From Taxawa tesnikishii (nom. ined.) (taxonomy: Eukaryota; Ascomycota; Dothideomycetes; Dothideales): DNA of 64,000 nucleotides. The position numbers and the translations under genes are program-made. This document shows, piece by piece, positions 23,079-34,043 of this stretch. A model generated the notes under the pieces. That model was not told the DNA's origin and did not search any database. It saw only the letters and a program-made list of their open reading frames with translations. Within the stretch, counting starts at the first letter, position 1. Each line of letters opens with the position of its first letter. The DNA lies in contig JAPDRO010000001.1 in NCBI GenBank assembly GCA_030247885.1, positions 2,764,031 through 2,828,030 of the forward strand, read 5' to 3'.

Positions 23079-25232
23079 CTTGCTGGATAGGCAGATTGTC
23101 CTTGAAAAGATACGAACGGATGTGTGTATGAAAGATGGAACGAGTGATTGAAGCGAGGGCGGTCTACCGATCAACTGTATCTATTGCGAGAGCGATGCTG
23201 CTGATGCTCTGCTCGAAGAATCAGAGGAAACGACAGAAGCTTTATACCTCCTCGTTGCTGTCCTGGCGACGAAGCAGCTCATGCAGGAGGACTGCCCTTG
23301 ACCATGGTGGTTTTCGTGCCGTTTCCTAGTGCCGACATCACCCGGCATCGAGCTGTTCTGTAAGTAGCAACTCCGGACACTCGTTCATGCAGAGCAACGT
23401 AGTAAACAATAGTGGCTGACGACCTCGAGGTGGAGGAGATAGAATCCATGTACAGGCCATAGCGATAATGTTCCCCACAGCGGGACGGTATACCAGGACA
23501 CTCCCGGGAGAAAGATAATGCAGTAAGCCATTGGTGGTGGCCAAGACCTGGTACCATGTGCTCGTGGTGAAAGCGATCGTCGGGACGTGATCAGTGTCTC
23601 GGGCAACCAAGCATCGTGGCACGTCAGCCAGGGTAAATTGATGTGCTCGTAGCGTCTATAGTGATGGCCAGCTGCTGCAAGGCGGAATCCTTTACGCGCA
23701 AGGACCAGCGTGCTTTGTTTTCACGGCCTCTATCAGTTTTAAGAGGTTCGCTTTAGCAAAAACGGCGACAACGTAAAGGCTGTATCAGAACTTGCAACAC
23801 GTAATTCGACCTTGAAATATTGTTTCCGCCTTGCGATAGCAATTGTTCAAGATCGCACCGGCTCGAGTGTGACTTAGCATCGTTGCAAACCGATCCGATG
23901 TGCACAAAATCGCATTATAGCGGGCTTGGAACTGAACCCCAGCGACATGCGGGCAGGGATACCGAAAGCGGGTTTGAAGGCATATGTGCCTGACTGTCGG
24001 ACGCCAAACTACCCTTGTCATGGGACGCCTGGATCCAGGAACAGCATGTGAAGCAGGAGGTTGCTACGCCAAGCATGGTGGGAAGCCGTAGCACGATCTC
24101 CAATGGCGTGCCGCATCGGGAGCATGATCCCAAATTTGGACCTTGATGGGTGTCTAATGAGATATGCGCGATCTACTGGAAGACGTCCAATCGTCAGGTT
24201 CCGCAAAGCTTATTGAAAAAGTTAAAACGCATTCCACGTTTGAGGTGAACGATGGACGAGGATGACTGGATCGGCAATGTAACATCGTCAGTCGGTTGAC
24301 ATGTAACTACGCACTTACCACTGTTCCCACAGAATTCCTCGCACGACGCCCACTGCACGCTGAGCCGTGTGGAGTAAAAATAGGGTGAGACTTGATTGCA
24401 TGAGCTGGACGCATGTGCCTGGGGTGCCTGCATGTACTGGTGGGGTACAGATGGCGCGAGGGGTAACGGGAGTCGATTGGGCGAACCCCGAGGGGAAAGC
24501 CATGTACCCCTGTAGTACTTGGTTACCAGCGACTCGTTTTTGCCGTCGTTCCGAAACATCCTGTTTCTCAGATTATCGAGAACCCGACGTGCTCAGTGCA
24601 TGTAGAAATGGAGGTTTGCAGTGCAGCCTTTCGTTTTCCGCTATTGACACGCAAAAAGTCCCTCAACAGCTGTACGAATTGCGTGCTTGCACTGAACTGC
24701 TGCCGGTTGCACGTTCGACGCCCCGCCGTCTGCTCGATCTGCACAGTGACTGCATGGCGTATGCGCATAAGATGAAGAGTCTGAATCCTCCTGCAAGTGC
24801 AGCCGGACAACTGTTGAGCAAATAAAAGTCGAAAGGTTCAACTCGTCAGCGGCAGCTGCATCGTGATGATGTATCGCATGAAGCTATCAACTCAACCCTA
24901 TGCGACACTTCCCTGTACATTTGTCAACACGACTGCTCTCTCCACTTTCTGTGCTTACTGAGCACTGCGTCCTGTTCGTCGCCCAATTCAAATGGAAAAA
25001 CGCCTCGGTATACCCACTTTTTGGTCGTGAATACGAAGAATGGCTTGGCACGTTAGCCAGGTACTGCCTTGAACGACCCGACATGTGGTCCTCGATTGGC
25101 GTGTTGTTTGTGTAAGCTTCCAAGCAGAGCACCCGTTCGCCGAGCAACGCTTGGTTGAATGTCTCGTAACTTAGTGTGTCGCGGACGAGGCGCCTTTCCA
25201 CCCGAAGCAGGGTATTGCGACTCTTCTCTTGT
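23079..25232. other. 2.15 kb region with no confident gene
   Basis: The promoter of the surface-protein gene lies at the left. The rest has open frames up to about 150 codons on both strands (for example + strand 24367-24825), but none shows a domain, a credible intron structure or family resemblance. Base composition is normal, so this is not RIP-affected DNA. A lineage-specific gene cannot be excluded. Confidence 0.4.
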
Positions 25233-26446
25233 CTACCTCGAGAAGAAAAACGCGTTTCCCTGCACATCCTTTCTCCCGCCCTTCGTGTAGTCCTTGGTTG
25301 GATCGAAGTCCTCCCAGGTACTCGCAGGAAAGATGTGTTTGTTTTTCTCGTACCATCGCCTGTCGACAACCTTGGTAATTGCAGGATCATCTCCAAACCC
25401 TTCCAGATCAGAATCAGGCACGAGTGGAGGCGGCGCCCGTGACTTGTCTGTCTTTGCCGACGGATTTGGCACAGCAAGACCACCAGCCGGGGTGGAAGGC
25501 GTCGAAGGTGTTGCTGGAGTAGCCGGCGTTGGCTCCGCAGAGTGTGGAAACAGCGTCCCGTTGTAGCCAATAGTCTTGTTGACCATGAAGTAGTAGAACT
25601 CATAGTGCTGGATCCTGTCAGCCTAGACTCTCAAAGATTTGTCCCTCGCGGCACTCACGTGTGGTATGATGAGATCTCCTCTGACCAGCATCAGATCGTC
25701 TACACTGACTCGTGCCCATCCCTTCCGACTGTCTGCGTTGCTCACACCCAGCTCTGCGCCTACTTTGCGCGCACGGTCGAGGAAGACCCAAATAAAGTCG
25801 CCTTTCTTGACGCGGCATATACCCCCAGGAATATTAGTCCCGTCATAGAAGACAAACGGCACCACGAAGTCCGTCGCCTTGACCGCCTCCTGCATCACCA
25901 GAAACTCTTTCCGCAGCTGCTCGCGCTGTTGGGCATCGCGCAACAAGGCAGACTTGGTCATGGACTTCGCGGTGAATCCAACACTTGCATTTGCTCCAAG
26001 TTTTTCTTGACCACGGGTGCATCTCCCTCTTCAGCAGCGGGAGTCGACGCGCCTGGCTTTGCGCTTTCCAAGGGAGTATTGGCACGCGATGTTTGTGTAC
26101 TGGTCACCGATACGGAATCGTCCCCTCCTCATCACCGAAGGAAAGACCACCTTTTTCACGGCTTTCTTTTTCTTCTTGAACTTTGGCGCTGAATCACTGC
26201 ACTTTAGCCATTAGCATTGTTCGTGTCGCACGCGACACCGTAGACCTACCCCTCTCTCGGTGTGGACGCACCGCTCACGGGAGTATCCAGAGCTTCTGCG
26301 CGACGCTTGCGAAAGTCATCTAGGGTCACTAGACCGACAGTTTGGTTCTTGAGCAGGTCCTCGGCGGTGGAATTTTGTGAGGTGAAGCGCGGATTGGGCG
26401 TGGACGAGCGCGACGGCGAGGCTGAAGAGGGCAGGGAGCGGTCCAT
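25233..26446 (-). CDS. XAP5/FAM50-family nuclear protein
   Basis: Conserved nuclear protein implicated in splicing and transcription control (the family includes plant XCT and human FAM50A); it is absent from budding yeast. Three exons: 26250-26446, 25659-26196 and 25233-25607, with 53 and 51 nt introns (branches GCTAA and GCTGAC). Diagnostic blocks are [31 protein letters not shown] and the hallmark [16 protein letters not shown] near the C-terminus. The N-terminus has the family motif [16 protein letters not shown]. Exon 2 contains three frame breaks, at TTTTT 26152-26156, CCCC 26122-26125 and TTTTT 26001-26005, each cured by one extra base. Restored length is exactly 371 codons. The gene is divergent from the TPR gene across a 258 bp promoter. 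Confidence 0.88.
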
Positions 26447-26704
26447 CTCGGGGTATCTCCGCCGCGCGCGCGCAGTTGTGGTGTTTCTAGAGATCCTATA
26501 CAGGAGATGGTGTTGGTAGAAGGTGGCAGGTGCAAGGTACATAGACCACGATCTCCAGGAACATCCCAATTCCCACTCTCGGTAACGGGATTTCCTTGAT
26601 TGGTAACGAAATCGGTTGATCAATTTGCTTGATTTGCATGTGATACGACGTCACCCTATGAGCCGCGACCCAACCTTTCAAGCGATACATATCTCACTAC
26701 AAAC
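26447..26704. promoter_or_regulatory. Shared promoter between XAP5 and the TPR gene
   Basis: These 258 bp separate two divergent start codons. No TATA box stands out. The spacing implies a bidirectional promoter; this is inference from layout only. Confidence 0.5.
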
Positions 26705-27684
26705 ATGGCGGTAGACAACGATTACCCGTCCGATGACGACCAGAGCTTCAGCTCTGCCCGGTCAAGGCACGACGACGAACATGCAAAATTACAGCCCTTG
26801 CGGTTCCCGCCAGAAGAGGAAGCAGTATGCCACTCCCTCCAAACACACACACGTAACCCGACTAACACACCTCAGGCCTTGCTAGACGAATCAAACACGC
26901 TCAAGACCTCCGCGAACTCGCAGTTCGCCCACGGTGCCTTCAGCGAAGCCATCCAGACCTACGACCGGGCCCTCTCATCATGCCCCAACTATCTGGACTA
27001 CGAGATCGCAGTCTTACAATCGAATATCGCCGCGTGCCACCTCAAGCTTAGCGATTGGAAGGAGGCGATAGAAAGTGCGACGAAGGGTATCGATGCGCTG
27101 GAACGGATAGACCCGTTGCCGAAGCCGAAGCAAGGTCGGAACGATGCCAGTGGCACAGCTGGGCAGCAGGAAGCGCAGGGCTCGGTCGAAGAGATCGATG
27201 ACGAGACGGCCGAAAAGATCGAAGCGTTGGAGAAGAGTGGACACACGCGTGATGAGGTGCAGAAGATCCGGGTGAAAGCGTTCATGCGGCGGGCGAAGGC
27301 AAGGATGGAGACTGGAGGATGGGCCGCTCTACAAGGCGCAGATGAGGGTGCGTATAATCTCCCCATCCCCTTCCTCCCTCAACCTACGACCCTCTCGATC
27401 CGGTTGAGCGGATTCATGTGTTGACATGCGTTGCAGACTACAGATATCTGGCCACGGTACCCGATCTAGCGCCACTGGACCGCAAAGCCGTGCAGAAAGC
27501 ACTTCGAGAACTCCCACCACGACTGAACACGGCAAAGGACAAGGAGATGGCCGAGATGATGGGAAAACTCAAGGGCTTGGGAAACAGCATTCTCAAACCG
27601 TTTGGACTCAGCACCGAAAATTTCCAGTTCGTCAAGGATGAGAAGACGGGAGGTTACAGCATGAACTTTAACCAGAACCGATGA
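26705..27684 (+). CDS. TTC1-like tetratricopeptide-repeat protein
   Basis: TPR adaptor, probably a cytosolic Hsp70/Hsp90 cochaperone type. The ATG sits in a good context (AAACATGG). Three exons: 26705-26824, 26876-27347 and 27437-27684; introns of 51 nt (branch GACTAAC) and 89 nt. The 279-residue product starts acidic (DNDYPSDDDQSF). TPR segments follow: ESNTLKTSANSQFAHGAF with AIQTYDRALSSCP, then YEIAVLQSNIAACHLKL, and later VKAFMRRAKARMETGGW. The C-terminal block MGKLKGLGNSILKPFGLS is the conserved TTC1 tail. The frame is intact. Confidence 0.85.
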
Positions 27685-28078
27685 CATTCTGGTCCGTGGG
27701 GAGCTCGCCGAACCACTATCTGGAGTGGAGTACGCGTGATTTGATGGGTTTGTTGATAGGGGATCTGAATTCACTTCCACCATGCAAAGCTCTGCTCGAG
27801 CCACCTCATGCGAGGGAGGGCCACTGTGGCCCACAAGCCAACTCCAGAAGGAAGAGATCATCCACTCATTCCCAATTGACGTGAAGGCTCCTCGGAGACA
27901 CCGACTCGAAAAGAAGAATGGAAAAAGCTCGGAGAAGCCAACATCAACAATCAAGTATCTTAAGTCTATCAAGAGTCTAGTCTAGCCCTTTAGCCATGTC
28001 TATGTCTACATCTACCATTAAACGTTCCAACCTCGTGAAAGAAAGAAAAAGATTCATGCAAGGTTTTTCCAAAGAAGG
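27685..28078. other. Convergent 3' flank, TPR gene and DHA2 transporter
   Basis: About 390 bp between two stop codons. Short open frames appear to be chance. No terminator-like or repeat element is distinguished. Confidence 0.5.
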
Positions 28079-29947
28079 TTAAGTAACATGCTCCTTCTCC
28101 TCCTCCTTCTTAATCTTGACGAACGCCCCCGTGATCAACGCACCGATCAGCGCCGAACCGAGCGCGAACCACCAAATCGCTTTCAATCCTTTCAAGCCAA
28201 TCTCTCCGTCTCCGTCAGGGCCCTGAATGGTCTCGACCTGGGCGCCAATCGCATCCGCCACGCTGGCCCCGATCGCAGACGACAGGTTCTGGATCGTGAC
28301 GAGCAGGCTGCCCGCGCTGCCCTGGTACGAGCGGGGAACGTTGGAGGTGATGAAGATGGACGCCGCGGCGAAGGAAAGGTCTGGGCCGAAGGTAACGAGC
28401 GCGACGCCGGGCATAGAGAGCGCCCAGTACGGCGTGCCTGCCGTTTGCGGGAGGAACAACGCCGGACCGAGCGCGAACGCGACCATGGACGTCAGGTAGA
28501 TGTAATGTCCGGGCACGAGGTGTACGACGCGGGAAACGATCCATGTGGCCAGAACGCCCACGAGGGCATTCGGGAGGAGGTAGAGAGCGACGGTCATGGC
28601 GGAGGCGTGCTGTATGCGTAACCAGAACTGTACGGCGTAAAACTGCCATCCGCCGCAGAAAGTGCCGAAGCCAAGGAAGTACGCGATCATGAGCGGCGTG
28701 AAACCCTTGATCCTCCAGAGTTGATTCGGAATTAGCGGACGCGCAACGCGCGATTCGATGTAGAAGAACGCAACCATGCAGATTAGCCCCACTGTGATGA
28801 GGGCGTACGTGTAGGGAGACCAGTGCACGGCGCTTCCCTGCGTTAGACCAAAGAGTAGAGAAACGCAGCCCACGACCGCGCACATGGCGCCGTAGTAATC
28901 GAAATTGCGCATCGATGGCGCCTCCTGTCCCGCAAAGTCGGCCTCTGGCTTCAACGTCGGCATCGTGTAGATTGCCGCTACGCAGCAGAGTCCAGACAGC
29001 ATGGCGTTAGTCCCAAAGATCCACGGCAGATGATTGCTCAGCGCACCGCCTTGGATGCCGCCCAGCCAGAACCCGAACGGCCCTCCAGCTGCGATGGCGC
29101 TGAACACACGTGCCTTGCGTATTCCCGGCCTGTATACTCGGCCCAGGATGCTCATGGATCCGGACACTAGTACGCCGATGGCCAGTCCTTGCATTGCGCG
29201 CATGAAGAAGAAAAGAGTGCTGCGCGAGGGCGTGATGCAGAATGCACCGATGACGTTCCAGACCGCGAGCCAGGCGAACGCACCAACCATCAGTGTCTTC
29301 GGCGGCGCCAGATCGCAAAGAGAGCCGGAGATCACGACGGACAGAGCGTTCGCAATCATAAAAGCGCCCATCAACCAGGGTAGCGCGGTTCCAGAGATGC
29401 CCAGCGCAGACTTGAATTCTTGCTGGTTGACAGTCACATCACCAAGGAGGAAGGAGTAAAGTAGCAGTCCGGTGCCGCAGACGAGAACGAAGATGATCTC
29501 GGACGCCAGACCGCGCAGTTCGGGCGGCACTCCTTGAGAGGTCGACTTCTTGGGCAGGTGGGCTTCTTCCTCTACGATGTCGACGGGCATGGCAGAGGGC
29601 CGACGTCGGCTCACAACTCTGCCCAATTCGAAGCCCTCAGCGTCTTGCAAAGCTTGAGCATTGCTCAAAATCTTGGCAAGGCCGTTGGGATCGAAGTAGT
29701 CTTTGCGTTCTCGCTGGCCCAGGAGAGGATCCGGGGTCTGGGTGCCGGTGATGGGAGTCTGGGTGCCTGTGATGGGAGTTTGCCAGCCCGTGCCCGGGGT
29801 TTGTCCACCTGTGATTGGTGTTGGGTATCCCTCGTCCGAGTCGTCTCTGGACGGCTGGCGAGAGTGTCCCTGCCGGACCACGTAGACTCCAGCGGGCATT
29901 GTCGGCGCCTGCGCCTGCGACATGAGCTCTTCGACGCGGCGAGACAT
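28079..29947 (-). CDS. Major facilitator superfamily transporter, 14-helix DHA2-like
   Basis: Single-exon gene of 622 residues. A cytosolic N-terminus of about 150 residues contains a short degenerate repeat, WQTPITGTQTPITGTQTP. About fourteen hydrophobic segments follow, beginning with IIFVLVCGTGLLLYSFLLG. This helix count and the motif GSLCDLAPPKTLM after helix 2 (motif A region) fit the DHA2 family of proton-coupled drug/boron or aminotriazole exporters in fungi. The fifth-helix region reads GPFGFWLGGIQGGAL, resembling the antiporter motif C (gxxxGPxxGG). Lys/Glu-rich C-terminus. Substrate is unknown. Confidence 0.85.
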   Translation of the reverse strand: MSRRVEELMSQAQAPTMPAGVYVVRQGHSRQPSRDDSDEGYPTPITGGQTPGTGWQTPITGTQTPITGTQTPDPLLGQRERKDYFDPNGLAKILSNAQALQDAEGFELGRVVSRRRPSAMPVDIVEEEAHLPKKSTSQGVPPELRGLASEIIFVLVCGTGLLLYSFLLGDVTVNQQEFKSALGISGTALPWLMGAFMIANALSVVISGSLCDLAPPKTLMVGAFAWLAVWNVIGAFCITPSRSTLFFFMRAMQGLAIGVLVSGSMSILGRVYRPGIRKARVFSAIAAGGPFGFWLGGIQGGALSNHLPWIFGTNAMLSGLCCVAAIYTMPTLKPEADFAGQEAPSMRNFDYYGAMCAVVGCVSLLFGLTQGSAVHWSPYTYALITVGLICMVAFFYIESRVARPLIPNQLWRIKGFTPLMIAYFLGFGTFCGGWQFYAVQFWLRIQHASAMTVALYLLPNALVGVLATWIVSRVVHLVPGHYIYLTSMVAFALGPALFLPQTAGTPYWALSMPGVALVTFGPDLSFAAASIFITSNVPRSYQGSAGSLLVTIQNLSSAIGASVADAIGAQVETIQGPDGDGEIGLKGLKAIWWFALGSALIGALITGAFVKIKKEEEKEHVT

Positions 29948-31347
29948 GGCGTAGGTGAAGCCAGGTGGAACGGCGTGCGCGCCTTGTCACTGTGGTACTG
30001 AAGGGTTTGTCAGGTCGCGACGACACACCGCGGCGACTTTGGTTATATGTGTCGGAGGGTGACAATCTCTGCCTTGTGGCGTGAAGGAAAACTTGTTGCT
30101 TGTCCCGTACCACGAATACAAAAACGGTCATGACGAATTGTGGACCCAGCAGATCCTTCCTGGTGCTCAAACATTGTGGTTGTTCCTTGAATGTGGCGGC
30201 TTTCCTGTAGCGTGTAGTTCATGTGCCTGCATTCTCAACGCATACGGGGGCCGAGATGCAGCCGTCGCCGTGGTTATCAACCCTCTCGCGCAAGCAAAGT
30301 TCCGATCTGTCATGCTCACGCTCACAGGTGGCAGCGTGCAGCGACGTGAAGGCAGGGCCACCGGAGTTACAGTGCTTGCACCGACGAACGACGTGTAGGC
30401 TAGGAACGGGTTGGGGGAGGGCAGAGAGGCGTGGAGGGAAACTTCGCACGATTGACCCATTTCGATCCCGCACGGCAGGTCACGGCGAAACTTACCGAAA
30501 TCGGGCAAAATCCACCGTGTGAGCCGACAACTTCAGATTTCAGCAAGATGGTCGGTCTCATCGGTGGAGGATCTGCCCGTCCGTCTATACCAGACCCTTG
30601 ATGAGGTGCCGCGTTGCGCGTTTTCTGGAGCGAGTGCGGCCTGTGACACCCAGTGGGAGCGTAGGACACTAGCCCATGAGTGGAACAAGCGAAAAGCAAG
30701 AAGCGAGAAGCGAGCCCTGATAGGCAAGCCACCAAACCTCACTGCCTCTGTCAGCGCAGTTCTACCGTCCATGCGCAGAGCTCTCATCCTTCCCTTAATG
30801 CCTGACCGTCAATTCTATCAACCTACTAATCGATCGATGAGTAAACCAACCTCAGTATCGCATGATCAACAGTCCACCGTGCATCATGAGAGGGTAGCAG
30901 GAAAGCAGGAAAAATAGGAAGGCCGGTCGATGGCACGGAACCCGTGGTCTCGCTTACTTGCTGTCGTTCGAAGATGCGAGCTATGCTATACTTCTGTGTG
31001 TCCGAACCCGCTGAACCCTCTGTCCGCTTCCGTAAGAGCTCCGTAGGATCTGCAGGTTCTGGCCTCAAATCGCGCGCCAATAATCTGCTCATGGACAATG
31101 ATGCTGCCTCGAGGCGCATATGCTTCCCCTTCGAGGACGGATGTAATGCATGCTGTTGGCGCTCGTATGTAGCACGCTGATGTCGATCCGTCACGCCACA
31201 CCAGTAAAGGAACAGAGCTCCGGCTGTATCTGCTCTTGCTTACTGGCTCCGTGGATCTCTCGCAGTGAGAGAGTCACACATGCGCCCGGAAGAATCTCTT
31301 TGCCGGATGGAGGCGGGCAAGCCACCTCTGCTTCTCCTGTCCTCGTC
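29948..31347. other. 1.4 kb intergenic region, no gene seen
   Basis: Head of the DHA2 transporter and tail of UPF3. Open frames up to 177 codons on the minus strand overlap the transporter 5' end and have no family signal. A CAG-rich tract near 31404-31420 belongs to the UPF3 C-terminal coding region rather than here. Confidence 0.45.
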
Positions 31348-33227
31348 TCACGTCCCCTCTTTCGCCGTCGGCGTCGGCGTCGCAGCAGAAGAAGAAGAAG
31401 GAGCAGCAGCAGCAGCAGCAGCAGCGACCTCGCCAGCAGGTGCCGCACCACCCGCGTCCTTCTGTCCAACAGCTCCAGCAGCAGCACTCATTCCGCCTCT
31501 CCCACCTCCACTTCCCCTTCCCCTCTCCCCTAAATCCTCCCCCTCTGCCCCTACCACCATCAGCACCACTCGCTTTCCCCTCCGAGACCTCCTCCGGCGG
31601 CCTTCTCCCTGAATTCAAGCATCTCCACCGCACCCTGCGCTACAGGCACACTCTTCTTCTCCAGCGCCTTCCTGAATCCCTCGTGGTCCGCGAACTCGGC
31701 AAGGGCAGTGCCTTTGCGCTTGTCGATCTCCACTTTCACAACCTGACCGAAGGAGGACAGGGCGGTTAGGAGTAGGCCTTCGGTTATGCCTTGCGAGGCG
31801 TTGGCGTGCTTGAGGTAGGCGCGTGTCGCACCCGGTGTGGGTGGAGGCGCGGGGCGCGGAGCCCGAGTGTTCGGAGTATTGGCGGCGGAACGAGTGGGTG
31901 CGGGGGTAGGAGAGGGTGATGCGGGTACAGGTGGTGCGGCGGCGGCGGATGGGGCGGGTGAGGCGGCTGCCCTGCCGCGAGGCCCCTTGGGGGTCTGGTG
32001 TTGCGCGGGCTGGGGTTTCTTCAGGATGCCGGTCGGGGCTGCGGGAGCGGGTTTCGTGGTCTCGGACGAAGCGGATTGGCCGTTGGCCTTTTCTGTCAGG
32101 GGGTCTTGCGCTCTGTTTTGGGTGATCGAGGAGCTTTGGCGTTGCGTTGGTTTCCTGTAGCTTGTGGCGCTGCAGTTGACGCTGCAGGACCAGACTGAGA
32201 TGATGTTGCTGTGTTTTCTGCTGCTGCGGCAGCTTGCTTCGCACCCCGCTTAGATGGCTGGTTGAGCCCGAGATCTCGCTGCAGCATGTTCTTGATCGCA
32301 TTGGGGGTCACGCGCTCGCGTTTCCGGTCGGGAGCTGGAGAAGGAGAGGCTGCCTGTTTTGCTGGAGCTGGCGACGCCGCGCGAGCCTTTGCGGCTTGCT
32401 TGTTCAACACCTTGACCGCGTCTTTGGTAGCGTGCTCGAGCTTGTTCGCGCCCTTGGCACCACCGTCGCCCGCAACTTTCGCTGCCTTTCCCGTCTTCTT
32501 CTCGGCAGCTTTGTCGTCCTTGGACTCGGCCCGAGCGGGCTTAGCGGGTTTGGCGGCTGCTGCCTTGGCCTTGTTTGCCTTCTTTTCTCTCAAGTCGTCG
32601 ATCAGAGGTGTGGAAGTGACTTTGTCTTTCGGTTTCTCGGTGGCGGTGTCGAGCGCGGCCGGCTTAACGACGGGCTGTGTCTCAGCCTCGAGGAATGCTA
32701 TAAACTCAGGGTCCTGGTCGATAGTGCCCTGTCGTCCATCCACGCGCTGTTTCTGATTCGGAATGCGCTGGTTCGGTGCGAAACCGAGCGTAGGCGGCAG
32801 ACCCTTTAGGTTGGGATCTCTGTGAGAGCCTTTGGCGTCTTGGAAGGCGATGGAGAGGAACTTTGCCTCGAAGGCTTTGATGTAGGCTTCGTTGGTAACA
32901 TGGACGTACGCGCGCGACTGCTCCGAAGGCTTTCCAGGGCTAGGGGAGTAAGCAGGTATGTCCAGCCAATGTAACACATCGAGCGCACCTCTTCACCTTG
33001 CCTGGTCGGTATTCCAGCCAGTCAATCTTCCCGGCGCCGACTCTCCACTCATCACCAAATGCGTCTTGAAACTCGTCTTTGGTCAAGGAGGGAGGCAGCC
33101 TTCGAATCTCCAGCTTCAAACGGAGAGAGCTCTTCGCTGGCGGGGTCTGAAGAGCGGCGGGGTTGACGGGGAGGACCCCAGGTCCATTTAGATTCCTTGC
33201 GACAGTAACGGGGCTTTTGGGAGGCAT
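31348..33227 (-). CDS. UPF3: Upf3, nonsense-mediated mRNA decay factor
   Basis: Bridges exon-junction or ribosome-bound complexes to Upf2 and Upf1. Exon 1 (32989-33227) begins MPPKSPVTVARNL and carries the Smg4/Upf3 RRM start LRLKLEIRRLPPSLTKDEF. A 49 nt intron (32940-32988) joins GKVK to SPGKPSEQSRAYVHV, exactly where the family is conserved. The family block GRQGTIDQDPEFIAFLE follows, then a long Ala/Lys/Pro-rich linker. A second RRM-like stretch near the C-terminus reads TRAYLKHANASQGITEGLL with FGQVVKVEIDKRKGTALAEF. The tail is Gly/Arg-rich and then poly-Ala. The frame breaks at CCCCC/GGGGG 32099-32103 and at CCCC 31577-31580; one base each restores about 610 residues. A further pair of shifts would make the tail a cleaner RGG box. 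Confidence 0.87.
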
Positions 33228-33454
33228 TATCGCATCGTGTATGACTTTGTAGAACTGTGGGGAGTATTGTCTTAGACTGCACGATGAGTGTATGAGAAGG
33301 CAGAGTTGATGTTTACTGTATAGAGTGCGTGCAGAAGTGACGGGACGTGACGTGCCAGTCTGGGATGGAAGGTGCAGGGCGTCGGTGCCGGTCGCCGTCC
33401 TTTCACCGCCGCGTGGGAGACTGGGAGACGGGGAGACGGGAGATGCTGTTTTCT

Positions 33455-33480
33455 CGCTCTCACTCTCACTCTCACTTTCA
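33455..33480. repeat. Short (CTCACT)n tract
   Basis: About four imperfect hexamers upstream of UPF3. Probably slippage-derived. Confidence 0.6.
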
Positions 33481-33659
33481 CCGAGAATTAACTTCCCCAT
33501 TGCGTTTGTACTAAGCTATGCATCTATCGATGTGACACTTTGCCAACACTCGCAATGCCACAGGCAACTGTCTTTCTCTCTTCCGCATGTATATACGTCG
33601 TAACACGGTAGAATGGATGGATGGGTAGTTACCTCACGTAGAACCAGTGATCCAAGTGT

Positions 33660-33663
<4 letters not shown>

Positions 33664-33720
<57 letters not shown>
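33664..33720. repeat. (TGTTGC)n hexanucleotide microsatellite
   Basis: Nine to ten perfect units followed by degenerate GGCTGT copies to about 33740. It sits about 320 bp before the PPG1 start in the UPF3/PPG1 divergent promoter. An open Val-Ala reading through it has no other support. Confidence 0.85.
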
Positions 33721-34043
33721 GGCTGAGGCTGTGGCTGTGGCTTCCAGGCCTAGATGCCGCATCGCTCGATACCTGGGAATCCTGCATGTGCCCTACTACC
33801 CGTACTGCCTGTACTGCCTGTACTCCACAACCACTGCAGTCACATGTGTCCCACTCAACATAGCATCACTTGATACCAACCCTGCAAGCACTTCCACCAC
33901 CATTCTCCATTCCAGCCCAAACACTGGACCGCTTACTGCACCCTGCCAACAGACCACTCCTCCGCAACTCGTACACCTTATATAACCGTATCGACCACCC
34001 CCGCCTCTTTGACCGCACGACCAGCCACGGTTAGTTCAACACC

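Noticed and set aside
24367-24825. 152-codon frame on the + strand
   Set aside because: No domain, no intron structure and an equally long frame on the opposite strand; treated as chance.
31191-31487. Minus-strand Leu/Arg-rich frame
   Set aside because: Shadow of the CAG-rich UPF3 C-terminal coding region in another frame.
33647-33985. Frame beginning with Val-Ala repeats
   Set aside because: It is the translation of the TGTTGC microsatellite followed by unstructured sequence.
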